A stretch of DNA of 64,000 bases from Qipengyuania gaetbuli (GCF_009827315.1 NZ_WTYF01000004.1:2108001-2172000), one strand, 5' to 3'. Shown: positions 51,398-61,747, counted from the stretch's first letter. Program-made: numbers and translations. The notes: generated by a model from the letters alone, not told the origin.

Positions 51398-51634
51398 GCG
51401 AAAAATTCCTCCCAGAACGACCCGAATTCGGTCCGTATTTGCAACTGCAAACTGCGCAATTAACCCCTGCTGAGCAAGACCGCCGCGCGAGTTATCGTCT
51501 TTCGGGGGAAAACAGGGGCGTTTTCGCCTGAAAACAGTGCAAATTAGCGCCTGTGTAGTGGCCTTTGCTCCGTCGGTGTGCCTAGTCTTTGTCCTCGATA
51601 TGCGAATTTGGCAGTAGAAGACGGAGTTGAGGTT

Positions 51635-52216
51635 GTGAGTACGGGCGTGCCCGCATGGATCCAGCAGGCGATCGGCAACGGCGAAGTAAAGGCCGGACTG
51701 ACCGCTGCTTTGGTGGCCGAGGAGAAAGCTCTCGGCCGCGGCGGCTTCACCCTGTCCAGCCCGGCTTTCCGCCATGGCGGCGAACTCGACCCCAGCTTCA
51801 CGGCTTGCGAGGACGATGCCGTCGCACCGCCGCTCGAATGGACCGCACCGCCTCCCGGCACGCAGGAACTCGTGCTGGTGGTCGAGGACGTGGAACGCGG
51901 CGACGTGCACTGGCTCGTCTGGGGCCTGCCCGGGCAGAAGGGCGCGCTCTTCGAAGGCGAGGTGCCGCCGCGCACCGGCAAGAATGCTCGCGGCAATTCG
52001 GAATGGCTGCTGCCCGACCCGCCTGTGGGGGTGGAGCATCGTTACGCCTTCCAGCTTTTCGCACTGGACCTGCCGCTGACGCTGATGCCCGGCGCCACGC
52101 ATGCAGATCTGGTCAGGAACATGGAAAACCATGTCACCGCACTCGCGATCCTCAGTGCCCGGTTCGAAGGTCACGAGGTCGAGGAATGGGATGCCGAGGA
52201 TGAATTCGACATCTGA
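51635..52216 (+). CDS. PEBP (YbhB/YbcL) family protein
   Basis: A 193-residue phosphatidylethanolamine-binding-protein-like fold: PSFTACEDDAVAPPLEWTAP, LVLVVEDVERGDVHWLVWGL (the DPD-like ligand pocket is here ED/VE, atypical) and RYAFQLFALDLPLTL. The GTG start is inferred from the GAGG upstream; an in-frame ATG at 51578 is possible. It is divergent from the S41 peptidase gene. Confidence 0.87.
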   Translation: MSTGVPAWIQQAIGNGEVKAGLTAALVAEEKALGRGGFTLSSPAFRHGGELDPSFTACEDDAVAPPLEWTAPPPGTQELVLVVEDVERGDVHWLVWGLPGQKGALFEGEVPPRTGKNARGNSEWLLPDPPVGVEHRYAFQLFALDLPLTLMPGATHADLVRNMENHVTALAILSARFEGHEVEEWDAEDEFDI

Positions 52217-52251
52217 TAATACCAAGCATAGCCAAGTGAAAGGAACCTGAA

Positions 52252-52503
52252 ATGGCTGGCAAGAACAACGCACTGCAAAAGCCGGTGAACCTGACGCCGG
52301 AACTCGAAGCCGTCGTCGGCAAGGGTCCGATGACCCGCGCCCAGGTGACGTCGAAGGTGTGGGACCACATCAAGGCGAACAACCTGCAGGACTCGAAGGA
52401 CAAGCGCATGATCAATCCCGACGCCAAGCTCGGCGCGGTGATCGGCAAGGACCAGATCTCGATGTTCAAGATGACCGGTGCCGTTTCCAAGCACATGAGC
52501 TGA
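52252..52503 (+). CDS. SWIB/MDM2-domain protein
   Basis: An 83-residue protein that is almost only a SWIB domain: PVNLTPELEAVVGKGPMTRA, VWDHIKANNLQDSKDKRMIN and KMTGAVSKHM. Bacterial stand-alone SWIB proteins are thought to be chromatin- or topoisomerase-associated, without settled roles. AAGGAACC lies upstream of the ATG. Confidence 0.93.
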   Translation: MAGKNNALQKPVNLTPELEAVVGKGPMTRAQVTSKVWDHIKANNLQDSKDKRMINPDAKLGAVIGKDQISMFKMTGAVSKHMS

Positions 52504-52527
52504 TCGCTCGAAGGTCTGAGAATACCG

Positions 52528-52564
52528 GCGGCGTCGCGACCAGTTCGCGGCGCCGCTTTTCTTT
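52528..52564 (+). terminator. rho-independent terminator of the SWIB gene
   Basis: The 12-base arms at 52528-52539 and 52545-52556 pair with one G-T, followed by TTTTCTTT. Confidence 0.85.
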
Positions 52565-52569
52565 GCGCG

Positions 52570-52860
52570 CTATTCCTCGTGCACCTCGACGCCCTTCCAG
52601 AAGGCGATGCGGTCCTTGATTTCGGCCGCCGCTTCCTTGGGGTCGGGGTAATACCACGCTGCGTCCGGGTTGATCGCGCCGCCCGCATTGACCGAATGGT
52701 ACTGCGCCGTGCCCTTCCACGGGCACACGCTGGTCCGCTCGCTCGGCACCAGGGCACTGCGCGCCACGTCGGAAGCCGGGAAATAGTGGTTCCCCTCGAC
52801 CACCACCGTATCGTCGCTGCGCGCGATTTCCTCGCCGTTCCAGCTTGCCACCACAGTCAT
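52570..52860 (-). CDS. DUF427-domain protein
   Basis: A 96-residue DUF427 protein: VVVEGNHYFPASDV, SVCPWKGTAQYHSV and AAWYYPDPKEAAAEIKDRIA are diagnostic. The family is widespread, of unknown function. It lies directly behind the SWIB terminator on the opposite strand. Confidence 0.92.
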   Translation of the reverse strand: MTVVASWNGEEIARSDDTVVVEGNHYFPASDVARSALVPSERTSVCPWKGTAQYHSVNAGGAINPDAAWYYPDPKEAAAEIKDRIAFWKGVEVHEE

Positions 52861-52939
52861 CGCCCAGTCCTTTCCAAACCCTGTTCCATGGGTAATAGAG
52901 CCATCGAGAACCCGTTGCGTTCCGAAAGGGAGAATTAGC

Positions 52940-54211
52940 GTGAACCGCATCGCCGCCGCACTGCTTGCCACTACCGCCGTCCTCGCCATGCCGGCAGCGG
53001 CGAAAGAGACCCCGGAACAGGTGGCAGCCGCCGCGCTCGAGGCGGCGCCGGTGTGGGACGGGCACAATGACGTGCCGATCCAGCTGCGCGGGCGGTTCGA
53101 CAATCTCATCAACGATTTCGATTTCGTCGACACGCTCGACACGCAGGACGGCGACCGGGCGGCCATGCACACCGACCTCGTCCGGCTGGAAAAGGGCGAT
53201 GTCGGTGCGCAGTTCTGGTCGGTCTATGTCAGTGCCGCACTGCCCGAGCCCGAGGCCGTGCAGGCGACCATCGAGCAGATCGACGTGACGAAGCGCCTGA
53301 TTGCCCGCAACCCGGACAAGCTCGCGCTCGCGCTGACCGCCGACGATGTCGAAAAGGCCATGGCAGAGGGCAAGATCGCCTCGCTCATGGGCATGGAAGG
53401 CGGCCATTCGATCGGCAACAGCCTCGCCGTGCTACGCCAGATGTACGACCTCGGCGCGCGGTACATGACACTCACGCACTCGACGACGCTCGACTGGGCG
53501 GACAGCGCGACCGATGCGCCGCGCCATGACGGGCTCAACACCTTCGGCAAGGACGTGGTGCGCGAGATGCAGCGCATGGGGATGCTGGTCGACCTCAGCC
53601 ACGTGAGCGAAGCCGCGATGCACGATGCGCTGGACGTGTCGGGCGCGCCGGTCATCTTCAGCCATTCGGGCGCCCGCGCCATCAATGGCCATTTGCGCAA
53701 CGTGCCCGACAGCGTGCTTGCGCGCCTGCCGGAAAACGGCGGCGTCCTGATGGTGGTCGCGCTGCCTTGGTTCATCAACGAGGAACTGCGCAACCACTCG
53801 GCCAACCGTTCTGCCGAAGAAGCGCGGCTGAAGGCCCTGTTCCCGGGCCTGCCCGACAATGTCGAAGCGGGGCTGGCGAAATGGGACGCCACCAACCGCC
53901 CGCCGGTTTCGACCGTGGCCGACATGGCCGACCACATCGACCACATCCGAAAGGTTGCAGGCATCGATCACATCGGCATTGGCGGTGACTATGACGGCAT
54001 GCCGACCGGCCCGGTGGGGATGGAGGACGTCGCCGGCTATCCGGCGCTGTTCGTCGAACTGGCGAAGCGCGGGTATTCGCAGGCCGACCTCGAAAAGATT
54101 TCGAGCCGCAACATGATGCGCGCCATGCGCGAGGCAGAGGCTTTCGCCGCCAGCCGCCGCGACATGGCGCCGATCGAATATCCGGTGGGCAAGCCGCGCG
54201 ACGCGGAGTGA
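52940..54211 (+). CDS. membrane dipeptidase, M19 family
   Basis: A 423-residue exported Zn dipeptidase (renal dipeptidase family). The signal peptide is AALLATTAVLAMPAAAK. Zn ligands fit the HxD in WDGHNDVPIQLR, Glu in LMGMEGGHSIG and His in SHSGARAIN; the family motif YMTLTHSTTLDWADS is also present. It probably cleaves dipeptides in the periplasm. It starts at GTG with GGGAG upstream. Confidence 0.94.
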   Translation: MNRIAAALLATTAVLAMPAAAKETPEQVAAAALEAAPVWDGHNDVPIQLRGRFDNLINDFDFVDTLDTQDGDRAAMHTDLVRLEKGDVGAQFWSVYVSAALPEPEAVQATIEQIDVTKRLIARNPDKLALALTADDVEKAMAEGKIASLMGMEGGHSIGNSLAVLRQMYDLGARYMTLTHSTTLDWADSATDAPRHDGLNTFGKDVVREMQRMGMLVDLSHVSEAAMHDALDVSGAPVIFSHSGARAINGHLRNVPDSVLARLPENGGVLMVVALPWFINEELRNHSANRSAEEARLKALFPGLPDNVEAGLAKWDATNRPPVSTVADMADHIDHIRKVAGIDHIGIGGDYDGMPTGPVGMEDVAGYPALFVELAKRGYSQADLEKISSRNMMRAMREAEAFAASRRDMAPIEYPVGKPRDAE

Positions 54212-54227
54212 AGCGGGGCTGGCCTGG

Positions 54228-54455
54228 TCAGTTCTGCGCCTGCAGTTCCGAGCCCAGCTTCAGCACTTCGTCGCCGTCTTCCTGCCTGATGAGGTAGGCG
54301 GGGTTGTCCTCGCTCCCGTCGCGCGTGACTTCGGAGCCCTTGAGGGTGCGGGTGACCTCGCGTTCGAACCGTTCCTTGATCTGGCCCTTGGCCGTCCCGC
54401 TACCCCAGTTCCACTGAACGTACTGGTCGGTGCGGAAACTGTTCGAATTGCTCAT
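54228..54455 (-). CDS. DUF2945 (HVA1, Tudor-like) protein
   Basis: A 75-residue protein with the DUF2945/hypervirulence-associated domain: DQYVQWNWGSGTAKGQIKER and DNPAYLIRQEDGDEVLKLGS. Short members are common in stress-related loci; no mechanism is known. It lies 17 bp after the small membrane protein in the same direction. Confidence 0.9.
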   Translation of the reverse strand: MSNSNSFRTDQYVQWNWGSGTAKGQIKERFEREVTRTLKGSEVTRDGSEDNPAYLIRQEDGDEVLKLGSELQAQN

Positions 54456-54472
54456 GAGGTCACCTCGGCATC

Positions 54473-54775
54473 TTAGTTTTCAATAACTTCGATCCCGTCC
54501 TCTTGCGTAACATTGTCGTCGCCAACCTGTTCCTCGTCGGTGCCGAGGATGCTGTCGGTGCTGTCGCCTTCCTCTTCCATCGAGGAAATCTCGCCGCTGA
54601 CGGTGGCTTCTTCCTCGACATCGCCCTGCGTCATCGCCGGAACGATCCAGACGACCGACATCAGGATGATGGCCAGGATCAGCCCGCCTGCGAGCACGTA
54701 GCGCACGACACCTTCCTTGGAGCCGCCGCTGGCTTCCACATCGTCGATATGGACTTCGTCACCTTCCTTGTGCAC
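54473..54775 (-). CDS. small single-span membrane protein with acidic tail
   Basis: A 100-residue protein with one helix (YVLAGGLILAIILMSVVWIV, residues ~26-45) between a short N-terminus and an acidic periplasmic tail rich in Glu/Asp. The GTG start has GGGAG upstream. An EcfG-like promoter precedes it, so it and the DUF2945 gene may belong to the general stress regulon. Confidence 0.75.
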   Translation of the reverse strand: MHKEGDEVHIDDVEASGGSKEGVVRYVLAGGLILAIILMSVVWIVPAMTQGDVEEEATVSGEISSMEEEGDSTDSILGTDEEQVGDDNVTQEDGIEVIEN

Positions 54776-54821
54776 GTGAATACTCCCTGTTCTCCGCGAC
54801 CGCGCGGGATTCAGGGGTTTC

Positions 54822-54846
54822 TACGGTCGGATGTGACGAATGTTCC
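54822..54846 (-). promoter_or_regulatory. EcfG-like promoter
   Basis: On the minus strand GGAAC (54846-54842), 16 bases and CGTA (54825-54822) match the EcfG consensus except for the last base of the -10. It lies 47 bp upstream of the small membrane-protein gene. Confidence 0.5.
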
Positions 54847-54854
54847 GCGCCCGC

Positions 54855-55679
54855 TCAGTCGCGCAGCAGCTCGTTGATGCCGGTTTTCTCGCGGGTCTGG
54901 GCATCGACGGTCTTCACGATCACCGCGCAGGCGAGGCCGGGGCCGCCGTCCTTGCCGGGCATGGAACCGGGCACGACCACCGAATAGGGCGGGATGTGGC
55001 CGCGGATGACTTCGCCGGTGTCGCGGTAGACGATCTTGGTCGACTGGGTGATGAAGACGCCCATGGCGACCACGCAGCCTTCGCCCACGATCACGCCTTC
55101 CACGATTTCACTGCGCGCGCCGATGAAGCAATTGTCGCCGATGATGGTCGGGTTCGCCTGCATCGGTTCGAGCACGCCGCCGATCCCTGCGCCTGCGGAG
55201 ATATGGCAGTTCTCGCCGATCTGCGCGCAGCTGCCGATGCTGGCCCAGGTGTCGACCATCGTGCCCTTGCCGACATAGGCGCCGATGTTAACGAAGCTCG
55301 GCATCAGCACGCAGCCGGGCGCGATATAGGCGCCTTCGCGGGCGATAGCGCCCGGCACCACGCGGAAGCCTGCCGCGCGGAAACGCGCATCGTCCCAGCC
55401 GGCGAACTTGCTCGGCACCTTGTCGAAGGCGGGATGGCCGGCGCTGCCGCCTTCCATCACGCGGTTGTCGTTAAGGCGGAAGGACAGCAGCACCGCCTTC
55501 TTGAGCCACTGGTTGACCTGCCAGCCGCCCTTGCCGTCGGGCTGGGCCACGCGGCCTTCGCCGCTGTCGAGCAGCTTGAGGGCAGCCTCGACCGCAGCGC
55601 GCACGTCCGCGCTCTGCGGCGTGACGTTGGCGCGGTCTTCCCACGCGGCTTCGATGGCGGTTTCTAGCTCGGCGCTCAT
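54855..55679 (-). CDS. dapD: tetrahydrodipicolinate N-succinyltransferase
   Basis: Lysine/diaminopimelate pathway enzyme. The 274-residue protein has a helical N-terminal domain and a left-handed beta-helix built of hexapeptide repeats ([33 protein letters not shown] [34 protein letters not shown]). It is intact. It ends the minus-strand run that starts with the catabolic operon, but is probably separately transcribed, since about 50 bp lie between them. Confidence 0.96.
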   Translation of the reverse strand: MSAELETAIEAAWEDRANVTPQSADVRAAVEAALKLLDSGEGRVAQPDGKGGWQVNQWLKKAVLLSFRLNDNRVMEGGSAGHPAFDKVPSKFAGWDDARFRAAGFRVVPGAIAREGAYIAPGCVLMPSFVNIGAYVGKGTMVDTWASIGSCAQIGENCHISAGAGIGGVLEPMQANPTIIGDNCFIGARSEIVEGVIVGEGCVVAMGVFITQSTKIVYRDTGEVIRGHIPPYSVVVPGSMPGKDGGPGLACAVIVKTVDAQTREKTGINELLRD

Positions 55680-55728
55680 GCTGGTCTCCGTAAGAATATG
55701 CGGAGCGGTCGTTAGCAGCCTTGCCGCG

Positions 55729-56808
55729 CTAGTCCATCCCTGCCGCTTGGGCGAATTCGTAGGCGCGGTCGACCAGCGGGCCGACGCGTTCGCTCATCGC
55801 CTTGGCATGGGCAGAAGATGCCGTGCCGTCGATGACGCGCTTCTTGATGCCCTGCATGATGCCGGCGAGCCGGAAGAGGTTGTAGGCGAAGTACCAGTCC
55901 ATCGGCGGCACCGGATAGCCGGTGCGCGCGACATAGCGGTCCACCGCCTCTTCCTGCGTGGGAATGCCGAGTTCGCCAAGGTCGAGGCCCAGCAGGCCCG
56001 CACGCCCGTCAGCCGGATTGTGCCAGTTGAGCATGAGATAGCTGAAATCGGCGATCGGATCGCCCAGCGTCGAAAGCTCCCAGTCGAGCACGGCGAGGAC
56101 GCGGTTCGCGTCCTTCTCGAAGATCATGTTGTCGAGGCGGTAGTCGCCGTGGACCACGCTGCTCTCGTGCTGCGGCGGGATGGTCTGCGGCAGCCATTCG
56201 ATCAGCCGCTCCATCTTCGCCATGTGTTCGGTTTCCGACAGCTTGTACTGCTTGGACCAGCGGGCGATCTGGCGCGCGCAATAGTCGGTCGGCTTGCCAT
56301 AGTCGCCGAGGCCGATTTCCTCCGGCTTCTGGAGGTGCAGGTCGGCCATGGTGTCGATCATGGCATTGTAGATTTCGCGCCTGGCCGACGGGTCGACGCC
56401 GGGAAGCGAACCGTTCCACAGGGATCGCCCGTCGGCGAGGCCCATGACGAAGAACTTGGAGCCCAGCACTTCGGGATCCTCGCACAGGCCGTAGGTCTTC
56501 GGCACGGGGAAGCCGGTCGGCCCGAGCGCGTGCATGGCCTTGTATTCGCGGTCCACTGCGTGCGCGCTCGGCAGCAGCTTGCCGAACGGCTGGCGCCTGA
56601 GGACGTAGGAGCGTCCCGGGGTATCGATCCGGTAGGTCGGGTTCGACTGGCCACCCTTGAACTTGGAATAGCTGATCGGCCCTTCGAAGTCGGACACGTT
56701 CGCCTCGAACCACGCGGTCAGCGCGTCGAGGTCGAGCCGGTCGCGTTCGGGCACCTCGATGGTGCCGACCATTTCCTTGTCGAAATCGATTTCCGAACCC
56801 GTCGCCAT
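55729..56808 (-). CDS. APH-type phosphotransferase, ACAD10/11 kinase-like
   Basis: A 359-residue aminoglycoside-phosphotransferase-fold kinase: [46 protein letters not shown] (catalytic HGDYRLDN) and [20 protein letters not shown]. This set closely resembles the kinase part of ACAD10/11 and LvaA-type proteins, which phosphorylate 4-hydroxyacyl-CoA. It is translationally coupled (TGATG) to the dehydrogenase operon. Confidence 0.88.
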   Translation of the reverse strand: MATGSEIDFDKEMVGTIEVPERDRLDLDALTAWFEANVSDFEGPISYSKFKGGQSNPTYRIDTPGRSYVLRRQPFGKLLPSAHAVDREYKAMHALGPTGFPVPKTYGLCEDPEVLGSKFFVMGLADGRSLWNGSLPGVDPSARREIYNAMIDTMADLHLQKPEEIGLGDYGKPTDYCARQIARWSKQYKLSETEHMAKMERLIEWLPQTIPPQHESSVVHGDYRLDNMIFEKDANRVLAVLDWELSTLGDPIADFSYLMLNWHNPADGRAGLLGLDLGELGIPTQEEAVDRYVARTGYPVPPMDWYFAYNLFRLAGIMQGIKKRVIDGTASSAHAKAMSERVGPLVDRAYEFAQAAGMD

Positions 56809-57896
56809 CAGTCGAACACCACCACGCTGCGGGCCGAATGCCCGGCCTTCATCTTCTCGAAACCCTCGTTGATTTTCTCGAGCGGGATACGCTCGGCGAT
56901 GATCGTGTCGAGATCGAGCAGGCCGCGCATGTAGAAATCGACAAGGCGCGGCAGGTCCACCGGGAAGTGGTTCATGCCCATGATCGCGCCCTGCAGCTTC
57001 TTGCCCGACAGGAGATCCATCGCGCCGAGGCCGACCTTGCAGTCCAGCGGCATCATGCCGAGGATCGTGGCCGTACCGCCGCGGCGCAGCAGCTTGACTG
57101 CGAGGTCGGCGGATGCCTGCCGCCCGACCGCCTCGATCGCGTGATGCACGCCGCCGCCGGTCAGCTTCATCACCTGATCGACTGCATCGGCCGACATGGC
57201 GTCGAAGGCATGGGTTGCGCCGAGAACCATGGCCAGTTCGCGCTTTTCGGCGATCGGGTCGAGCGCGATGACCTTGCCGGCGCCCGCAATCTTGGCCGCA
57301 TTGATGGCCGCAAGACCCACGCCGCCGCAGCCGACGACGGCCACGGTTTCACCCGGTACGACCGAGCAGGCGTTGAAGATTGTCCCCGCCCCTGTCGTCA
57401 CCGCGCAGCCGATCACGGCGGCACGGTCCAGCGGCATGTCCTTGTCGATCGCGACGCAGGCGTGCTCGTGGATCAGCATCTGCTCGCAGAAGGCGGACAG
57501 GTTGAGCATCTGCGCAACCGGGCCGCTGCCGTCAGCGCGCATGATGCGCGGGGCCTGGTCCTGTGCACGGCGCGTGTCGGCACCCATGCACAGTGCCATG
57601 CGGCCCGTGACGCAGAATTCGCAGTGGCCGCAGAAGGCCGAGAGGCAGGAGACCACGTGGTCGCCCGGCTTCACGGTCTTCACCTCGCTGCCGACCGCCC
57701 GGACCACGCCTGCCGCCTCGTGCCCGGGAATGGCCGGGAGCGGGTGCGGGTAGGAGCCTTCGATGAAGTGCAGGTCCGAATGGCACAGGCCGCAGGCCTT
57801 GGTGTCGATCAGCACCTCGTGCGGGCCGGGATCGGCGAGTTCCACCTCGCCGATCGTCAGACCGCCCACGGCTTCGAGGATTGCAGCCTTCGCCAT
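56808..57896 (-). CDS. Zn-dependent alcohol dehydrogenase
   Basis: A 362-residue MDR-family dehydrogenase with the catalytic Zn Cys in KACGLCHSDLH, His in IPGHEAAGVV, the structural-Zn Cys cluster CGHCEFCVTGRMALC and the NAD motif VAVVGCGGVGLAAIN. It resembles class III/formaldehyde dehydrogenase and mycothiol/glutathione-independent relatives. It may oxidise or reduce an alcohol in the same pathway. It overlaps both neighbours by one base. Confidence 0.9.
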   Translation of the reverse strand: MAKAAILEAVGGLTIGEVELADPGPHEVLIDTKACGLCHSDLHFIEGSYPHPLPAIPGHEAAGVVRAVGSEVKTVKPGDHVVSCLSAFCGHCEFCVTGRMALCMGADTRRAQDQAPRIMRADGSGPVAQMLNLSAFCEQMLIHEHACVAIDKDMPLDRAAVIGCAVTTGAGTIFNACSVVPGETVAVVGCGGVGLAAINAAKIAGAGKVIALDPIAEKRELAMVLGATHAFDAMSADAVDQVMKLTGGGVHHAIEAVGRQASADLAVKLLRRGGTATILGMMPLDCKVGLGAMDLLSGKKLQGAIMGMNHFPVDLPRLVDFYMRGLLDLDTIIAERIPLEKINEGFEKMKAGHSARSVVVFD

Positions 57897-59230
57897 CAGC
57901 GCGCCACTCCCATGTCGCCCGAGCTGAGGTTGTCATTGCCCATCGACGGAGCCTTGCCGTCGCGCAGGGCGTTGGCGGTGGGGCCCGCCTTGGGCAGGTG
58001 CTTGGCGAATTCCATGCGCGCGATCGAGCGGGCGTGGACTTCGTCCGGACCGTCGGCCAGGCGCAGCGTGCGCTGGTGGGCATAGGCATTGGCAAGGCCG
58101 TAATCGTCCGACACGCCGCCGCCGCCATGGGCCTGGATGGCATCGTCGATGATCTTCAGGGCCATGTTGGGCGCCTGCACCTTGATCATGGCGATTTCCT
58201 GCTTGGCCGCCTTGTTGCCGACCTTGTCCATCATGTCGGCCGCCTTGAGGCAGAGCAGGCGGGTCATGTCGATGTCGATGCGGGCACGCGCGACGCGCTC
58301 TTCCCAGACCGAGTGCTTGTAGATCGGCTTGCCGAAGGCCTCGCGCTCCTGGAGGCGCTGGCACATCTTGTGGAGCGCTTCCTCGGCGACGCCGATGGTT
58401 CGCATGCAGTGGTGGATACGGCCCGGCCCGAGGCGGCCCTGCGCGATCTCGAAGCCGCGGCCTTCGCCCAGCAGCATGTTGGTGACAGGGACGCGCACGT
58501 CCTTGAGTTCCACTTCCATGTGGCCGTGCGGCGCATCGTCATAGCCGAACACGGGCAGGTGGCGCAGAATGGTCACGCCCGGCGCGTCCATCGGCATGAG
58601 GATCATCGACTGGGCGGCATGGCGGCCGGCCGAGAAATCGGTCTTGCCCATGACGATGGCGACCTTGCAGCGCGGATCGCCCACGCCCGAAGACCACCAC
58701 TTGCGGCCGTTGATGACATATTCGTCGCCGTCACGCTCGATCCGGCATTCGATGTTGGTCGCATCGGACGAAGCGGTGAAGGGTTCGGTCATGAGGAAGG
58801 CCGAACGGATTTCGCCGTTCATCAGCGGGGTGAGCCACTGCTCCTTCTGCTCGCGCGTGCCGTAGCGGTGGAACACTTCCATGTTGCCCGTGTCGGGGGC
58901 GGAGCAGTTGAACACTTCGGAGGCGAAACCGATGCGTCCCATTTCCTCGGCGCAGAGCGCATATTCGAGGTTGGTGAGGCCCGGGCCTTCGAATTCGAAC
59001 GTGTCGTCCACGTGGTGGTGGCTGTCGTTGCGCGGCGGCATGAACAGGTTCCAGATGCCTTCGGCCTTGGCCTTGGCCTTGAGGTCCTCGACCACCTGGA
59101 TGACCTTCCAGCGCTCGCCCTCGGCATCCTGCGCCTTGTAGGTCGCGACGGCGGGGCGGACATTGGCCTCGATGAAGTTCCTAACCCGGTCGCGCCAGTA
59201 GGTTTGCCTCTCGGTGGGTTCGAAATCCAT
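57896..59230 (-). CDS. acyl-CoA dehydrogenase, ACAD11-like
   Basis: A 444-residue flavoprotein. [65 protein letters not shown] and [16 protein letters not shown] match the ACAD10/11 class, which acts on phosphorylated 4-hydroxyacyl-CoA. Together with the adjacent APH kinase it may be a split version of that bifunctional enzyme. Confidence 0.9.
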   Translation of the reverse strand: MDFEPTERQTYWRDRVRNFIEANVRPAVATYKAQDAEGERWKVIQVVEDLKAKAKAEGIWNLFMPPRNDSHHHVDDTFEFEGPGLTNLEYALCAEEMGRIGFASEVFNCSAPDTGNMEVFHRYGTREQKEQWLTPLMNGEIRSAFLMTEPFTASSDATNIECRIERDGDEYVINGRKWWSSGVGDPRCKVAIVMGKTDFSAGRHAAQSMILMPMDAPGVTILRHLPVFGYDDAPHGHMEVELKDVRVPVTNMLLGEGRGFEIAQGRLGPGRIHHCMRTIGVAEEALHKMCQRLQEREAFGKPIYKHSVWEERVARARIDIDMTRLLCLKAADMMDKVGNKAAKQEIAMIKVQAPNMALKIIDDAIQAHGGGGVSDDYGLANAYAHQRTLRLADGPDEVHARSIARMEFAKHLPKAGPTANALRDGKAPSMGNDNLSSGDMGVAR

Positions 59231-59304
59231 CGTGTAATCCTCTCTTCGAAAAATCCGTTGCGTGATGAAACTGGCAGAGCTTTTCAGCCTCGCCAAGGGG
59301 GAAA

Positions 59305-60741
59305 TCAGGGTACCATGGTGCCGCCGTCGATATCGCCGCGTGCGGCAAGGTCGAGCGCGCGCACGCGCGCCTCGTGTTCCTCGCGCCCGATCGGGAAGCG
59401 GCCGAGCCAGTAGGCCGAGAACAGGGCGAGCACGACGGCCGCCCCGCCGTAATACAGGATGATGTGCTCCAGCACCGGGGCCGGCACGCTGCCCTGCTTC
59501 GCATCCGATGCGAGGCCCGCTGCAGCGACGATCTGGCCGGTCAGGAAAATGCCGACGCCGGTGGCGCATTTCTGGACGAACCAGTTACCCGCATAGAATG
59601 CGCCTTCGGCCCGGCGGCCCTGCCGTTCCTCGAACGCTTCGACGATCTCGGCGATCATCGAGGTGGCCGAGATCATGGTGACAACGCCCAGCATGTTGGC
59701 GAAGAAGAGGAAGAGATAGAACAGGGCGGTCGATGCAGTGCCGCCCGGCTGCGGCCAGGCACCGGCAAGGAACAGGGCGTAGGGCGTAAGGCCCACGACC
59801 ATGGCGGCAATCGCGCTCCACGCGGCGCTCTTCGGCTTGCCGTAACGGCGGTGCAGCGGCCCGACGACGAAGAACATGACGATGACCGAGAAGAACAGCA
59901 CGATCGGGTAGAGCTTCAGCGCCAGCCCGTTGAACTGCCACACGAACAGGTTGACGTAGTTTGAGATCGAGAAGGTCATCCCCTGGCTGACATAGGCCGC
60001 CAGCGCGCCGAGACCCCAGATGAGGAAGGCGCGTTCGGAAAACGCCTCGATGATCTCGCCGAAAATGCCGCGGAAGGTGAGCGGAGTGGGTTTGACCTCG
60101 GGCAGGTGGGCGACGAGTTGGTGCTGTCCCCAGGCCGATCCGACGACGGAAATGACGATCAGTGCCGCGCCGAATATGCCGTAGATCATGTAGCCGTCAC
60201 GCTGCAGCAGCGCTTCGGGTGTCGGCATGAAGACGTAATAGGCCATGACCATCATCAGCAGGCCGCCGGTCCAGCCCGATAGGAAGCGGTAGCGGAACAG
60301 CGTCGTGCGGTCGTCGTAGTCGGAGGTTATTTCGGGGACGAGGCTGACCGACGGCACCTCGCATGCCGACAGGAGGATGCGCACCACCACGGCGATGCCG
60401 AATAGGCCCCACCAGCTCGGCGCCTCGCCCGTCGGCGGGGACCACAGCATGACCCAGACGATCGCCAGCGGGATCGGCGCGGCATAGAGCCACGGCAGGC
60501 GGCGGCCCCAGCGGGTGTAGGTCCGGTCCGACAGCGCGCCGAGCACCGGGTCGACCACAGCATCGACCAGCAGCGCCAGCACCAGCGCAAGGCTGACCAT
60601 GCCGGCATCCATGCCCAGGACCTGGTTGTAATAGAGCAGCAGGAAGAAGCTGAAGCCCGAATCCTTCACCCCGAAGGCGACCGATCCGAAGCCGTGGATC
60701 AGCTTGAGCCGCTGGGGCAGGGGGCCGGTAACGAATGGCAT
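59305..60741 (-). CDS. GPH-type (MFS) sugar/cation symporter-like transporter
   Basis: A 478-residue protein with twelve hydrophobic helices and the glycoside-pentoside-hexuronide motif [20 protein letters not shown] (first loop) followed by GRRLPWLY. It may take up the substrate of the adjacent catabolic genes. Its start overlaps the SDR stop by one base. Confidence 0.87.
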   Translation of the reverse strand: MPFVTGPLPQRLKLIHGFGSVAFGVKDSGFSFFLLLYYNQVLGMDAGMVSLALVLALLVDAVVDPVLGALSDRTYTRWGRRLPWLYAAPIPLAIVWVMLWSPPTGEAPSWWGLFGIAVVVRILLSACEVPSVSLVPEITSDYDDRTTLFRYRFLSGWTGGLLMMVMAYYVFMPTPEALLQRDGYMIYGIFGAALIVISVVGSAWGQHQLVAHLPEVKPTPLTFRGIFGEIIEAFSERAFLIWGLGALAAYVSQGMTFSISNYVNLFVWQFNGLALKLYPIVLFFSVIVMFFVVGPLHRRYGKPKSAAWSAIAAMVVGLTPYALFLAGAWPQPGGTASTALFYLFLFFANMLGVVTMISATSMIAEIVEAFEERQGRRAEGAFYAGNWFVQKCATGVGIFLTGQIVAAAGLASDAKQGSVPAPVLEHIILYYGGAAVVLALFSAYWLGRFPIGREEHEARVRALDLAARGDIDGGTMVP

Positions 60742-61604
60742 CAGGCGTTTGCTTGCGCCTGTTCCGCCATCGCCTCGAGTGCAGCGAAGAGGCCGGGCTC
60801 TTCGGGATCCCAGCTATGCCGCGGGCCCAGCGTGATGCCCCCATCGACGATCATCGATGCGCCGGTCATGAAGCCGGCCGCATCGCTCGCCATGAAGGCG
60901 ACCGCCTCGGCGATATCGCGGGGCTGGCCGCCGCGCGCGACCGGCTGGGCGTTGGACGACATCTGCGCGATCGCCGCATTGGCCTGTCGGCGCAAATCGC
61001 CCTCGATCCCCAGCGTTGCCGTGAAGATGTTGGTGTTGATGAAGCCGGGCTGCACCGCGTTCACGCGGATGCCGTGCTGCGCAAGATCTGTGGCCGCGCA
61101 CTTGGTGAGGTGCAGCACGCCTGCCTTGGCGACGGCATAGGCAGTCGGCGAATAGCCCGGGCCTACGGCCGCCACGCTGGACACGTTGACGATGCTGGCG
61201 CCCTTGCGGCCCTTCATGTGCGGGACGGCATAGCGGATGCCGAAGGCGACCGAGCGCAGGAGGAGGTGGAAGGTCAAGTCCCACTCGTCGGGCTCGATCT
61301 CGTCGATCGCTGCACGCGCGCCGCCCGCGCCGGCATTGTTGAACACGACATCAATGCCGCCAGTCTCTGCCGCGGCGCCGTCCATCAGCGCCTTGATCGA
61401 TGCAGGGTCGCACACGTCACAGTGCCGGTAGCGTACATCGCCGTCGGTCGCGGCCTCCAGGGCGCGTCCGCCTTCATCGTCGATATCGCTGGCGAAAACG
61501 GTTGCGCCCTCGCTCGCGAAAAGGCGCGTCGCTTCGGCGCCTATGCCCGATGCGGCACCGGTAATGATGACGGTCCGGCCCGAGAATCGGTTGGTGTCGG
61601 CCAT
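60741..61604 (-). CDS. short-chain dehydrogenase/reductase
   Basis: A 287-residue classical SDR: TGAASGIGAEAT (GxxxGxG), NNAGAGGAR, IVNVSSVAAVG (Ser), YAVAK (Tyr-x3-Lys) and the C-terminal GGITLGPRH. It could oxidise or reduce a hydroxy- or ketoacyl substrate, analogous to LvaD. It heads the operon, divergently from the acyl-CoA dehydrogenase pair. Confidence 0.92.
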   Translation of the reverse strand: MADTNRFSGRTVIITGAASGIGAEATRLFASEGATVFASDIDDEGGRALEAATDGDVRYRHCDVCDPASIKALMDGAAAETGGIDVVFNNAGAGGARAAIDEIEPDEWDLTFHLLLRSVAFGIRYAVPHMKGRKGASIVNVSSVAAVGPGYSPTAYAVAKAGVLHLTKCAATDLAQHGIRVNAVQPGFINTNIFTATLGIEGDLRRQANAAIAQMSSNAQPVARGGQPRDIAEAVAFMASDAAGFMTGASMIVDGGITLGPRHSWDPEEPGLFAALEAMAEQAQANA

Positions 61605-61730
61605 GCTTTCTCTCCCTCGAATCCGAGGCTTTCAGCTTAGGCGCACGGCACCTGCCGTCAACGTAATCCGCCTGACGCTACGGCATGGCGCTCCGCCGCG
61701 ATGGGCCTTGCGGCGCGAGGCCGAATCACC

Positions 61731-61747
61731 CTAACGTAAACGTCAAG
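61731..61747. promoter_or_regulatory. ACGTAAACGTCAA element in the divergent catabolic promoter
   Basis: CTAACGTAAACGTCAAG lies between the divergent SDR and acyl-CoA dehydrogenase genes. It resembles the ACGTAAACGT core of MerR-family LiuR operators that control acyl-CoA and branched-chain catabolism. The match is by memory. Confidence 0.35.

Noticed and set aside
51398..52273. N-terminal extension of the S41 peptidase to 763 codons
   Set aside because: It is antisense to the PEBP gene and precedes a proper lipoprotein signal with a good ribosome binding site.
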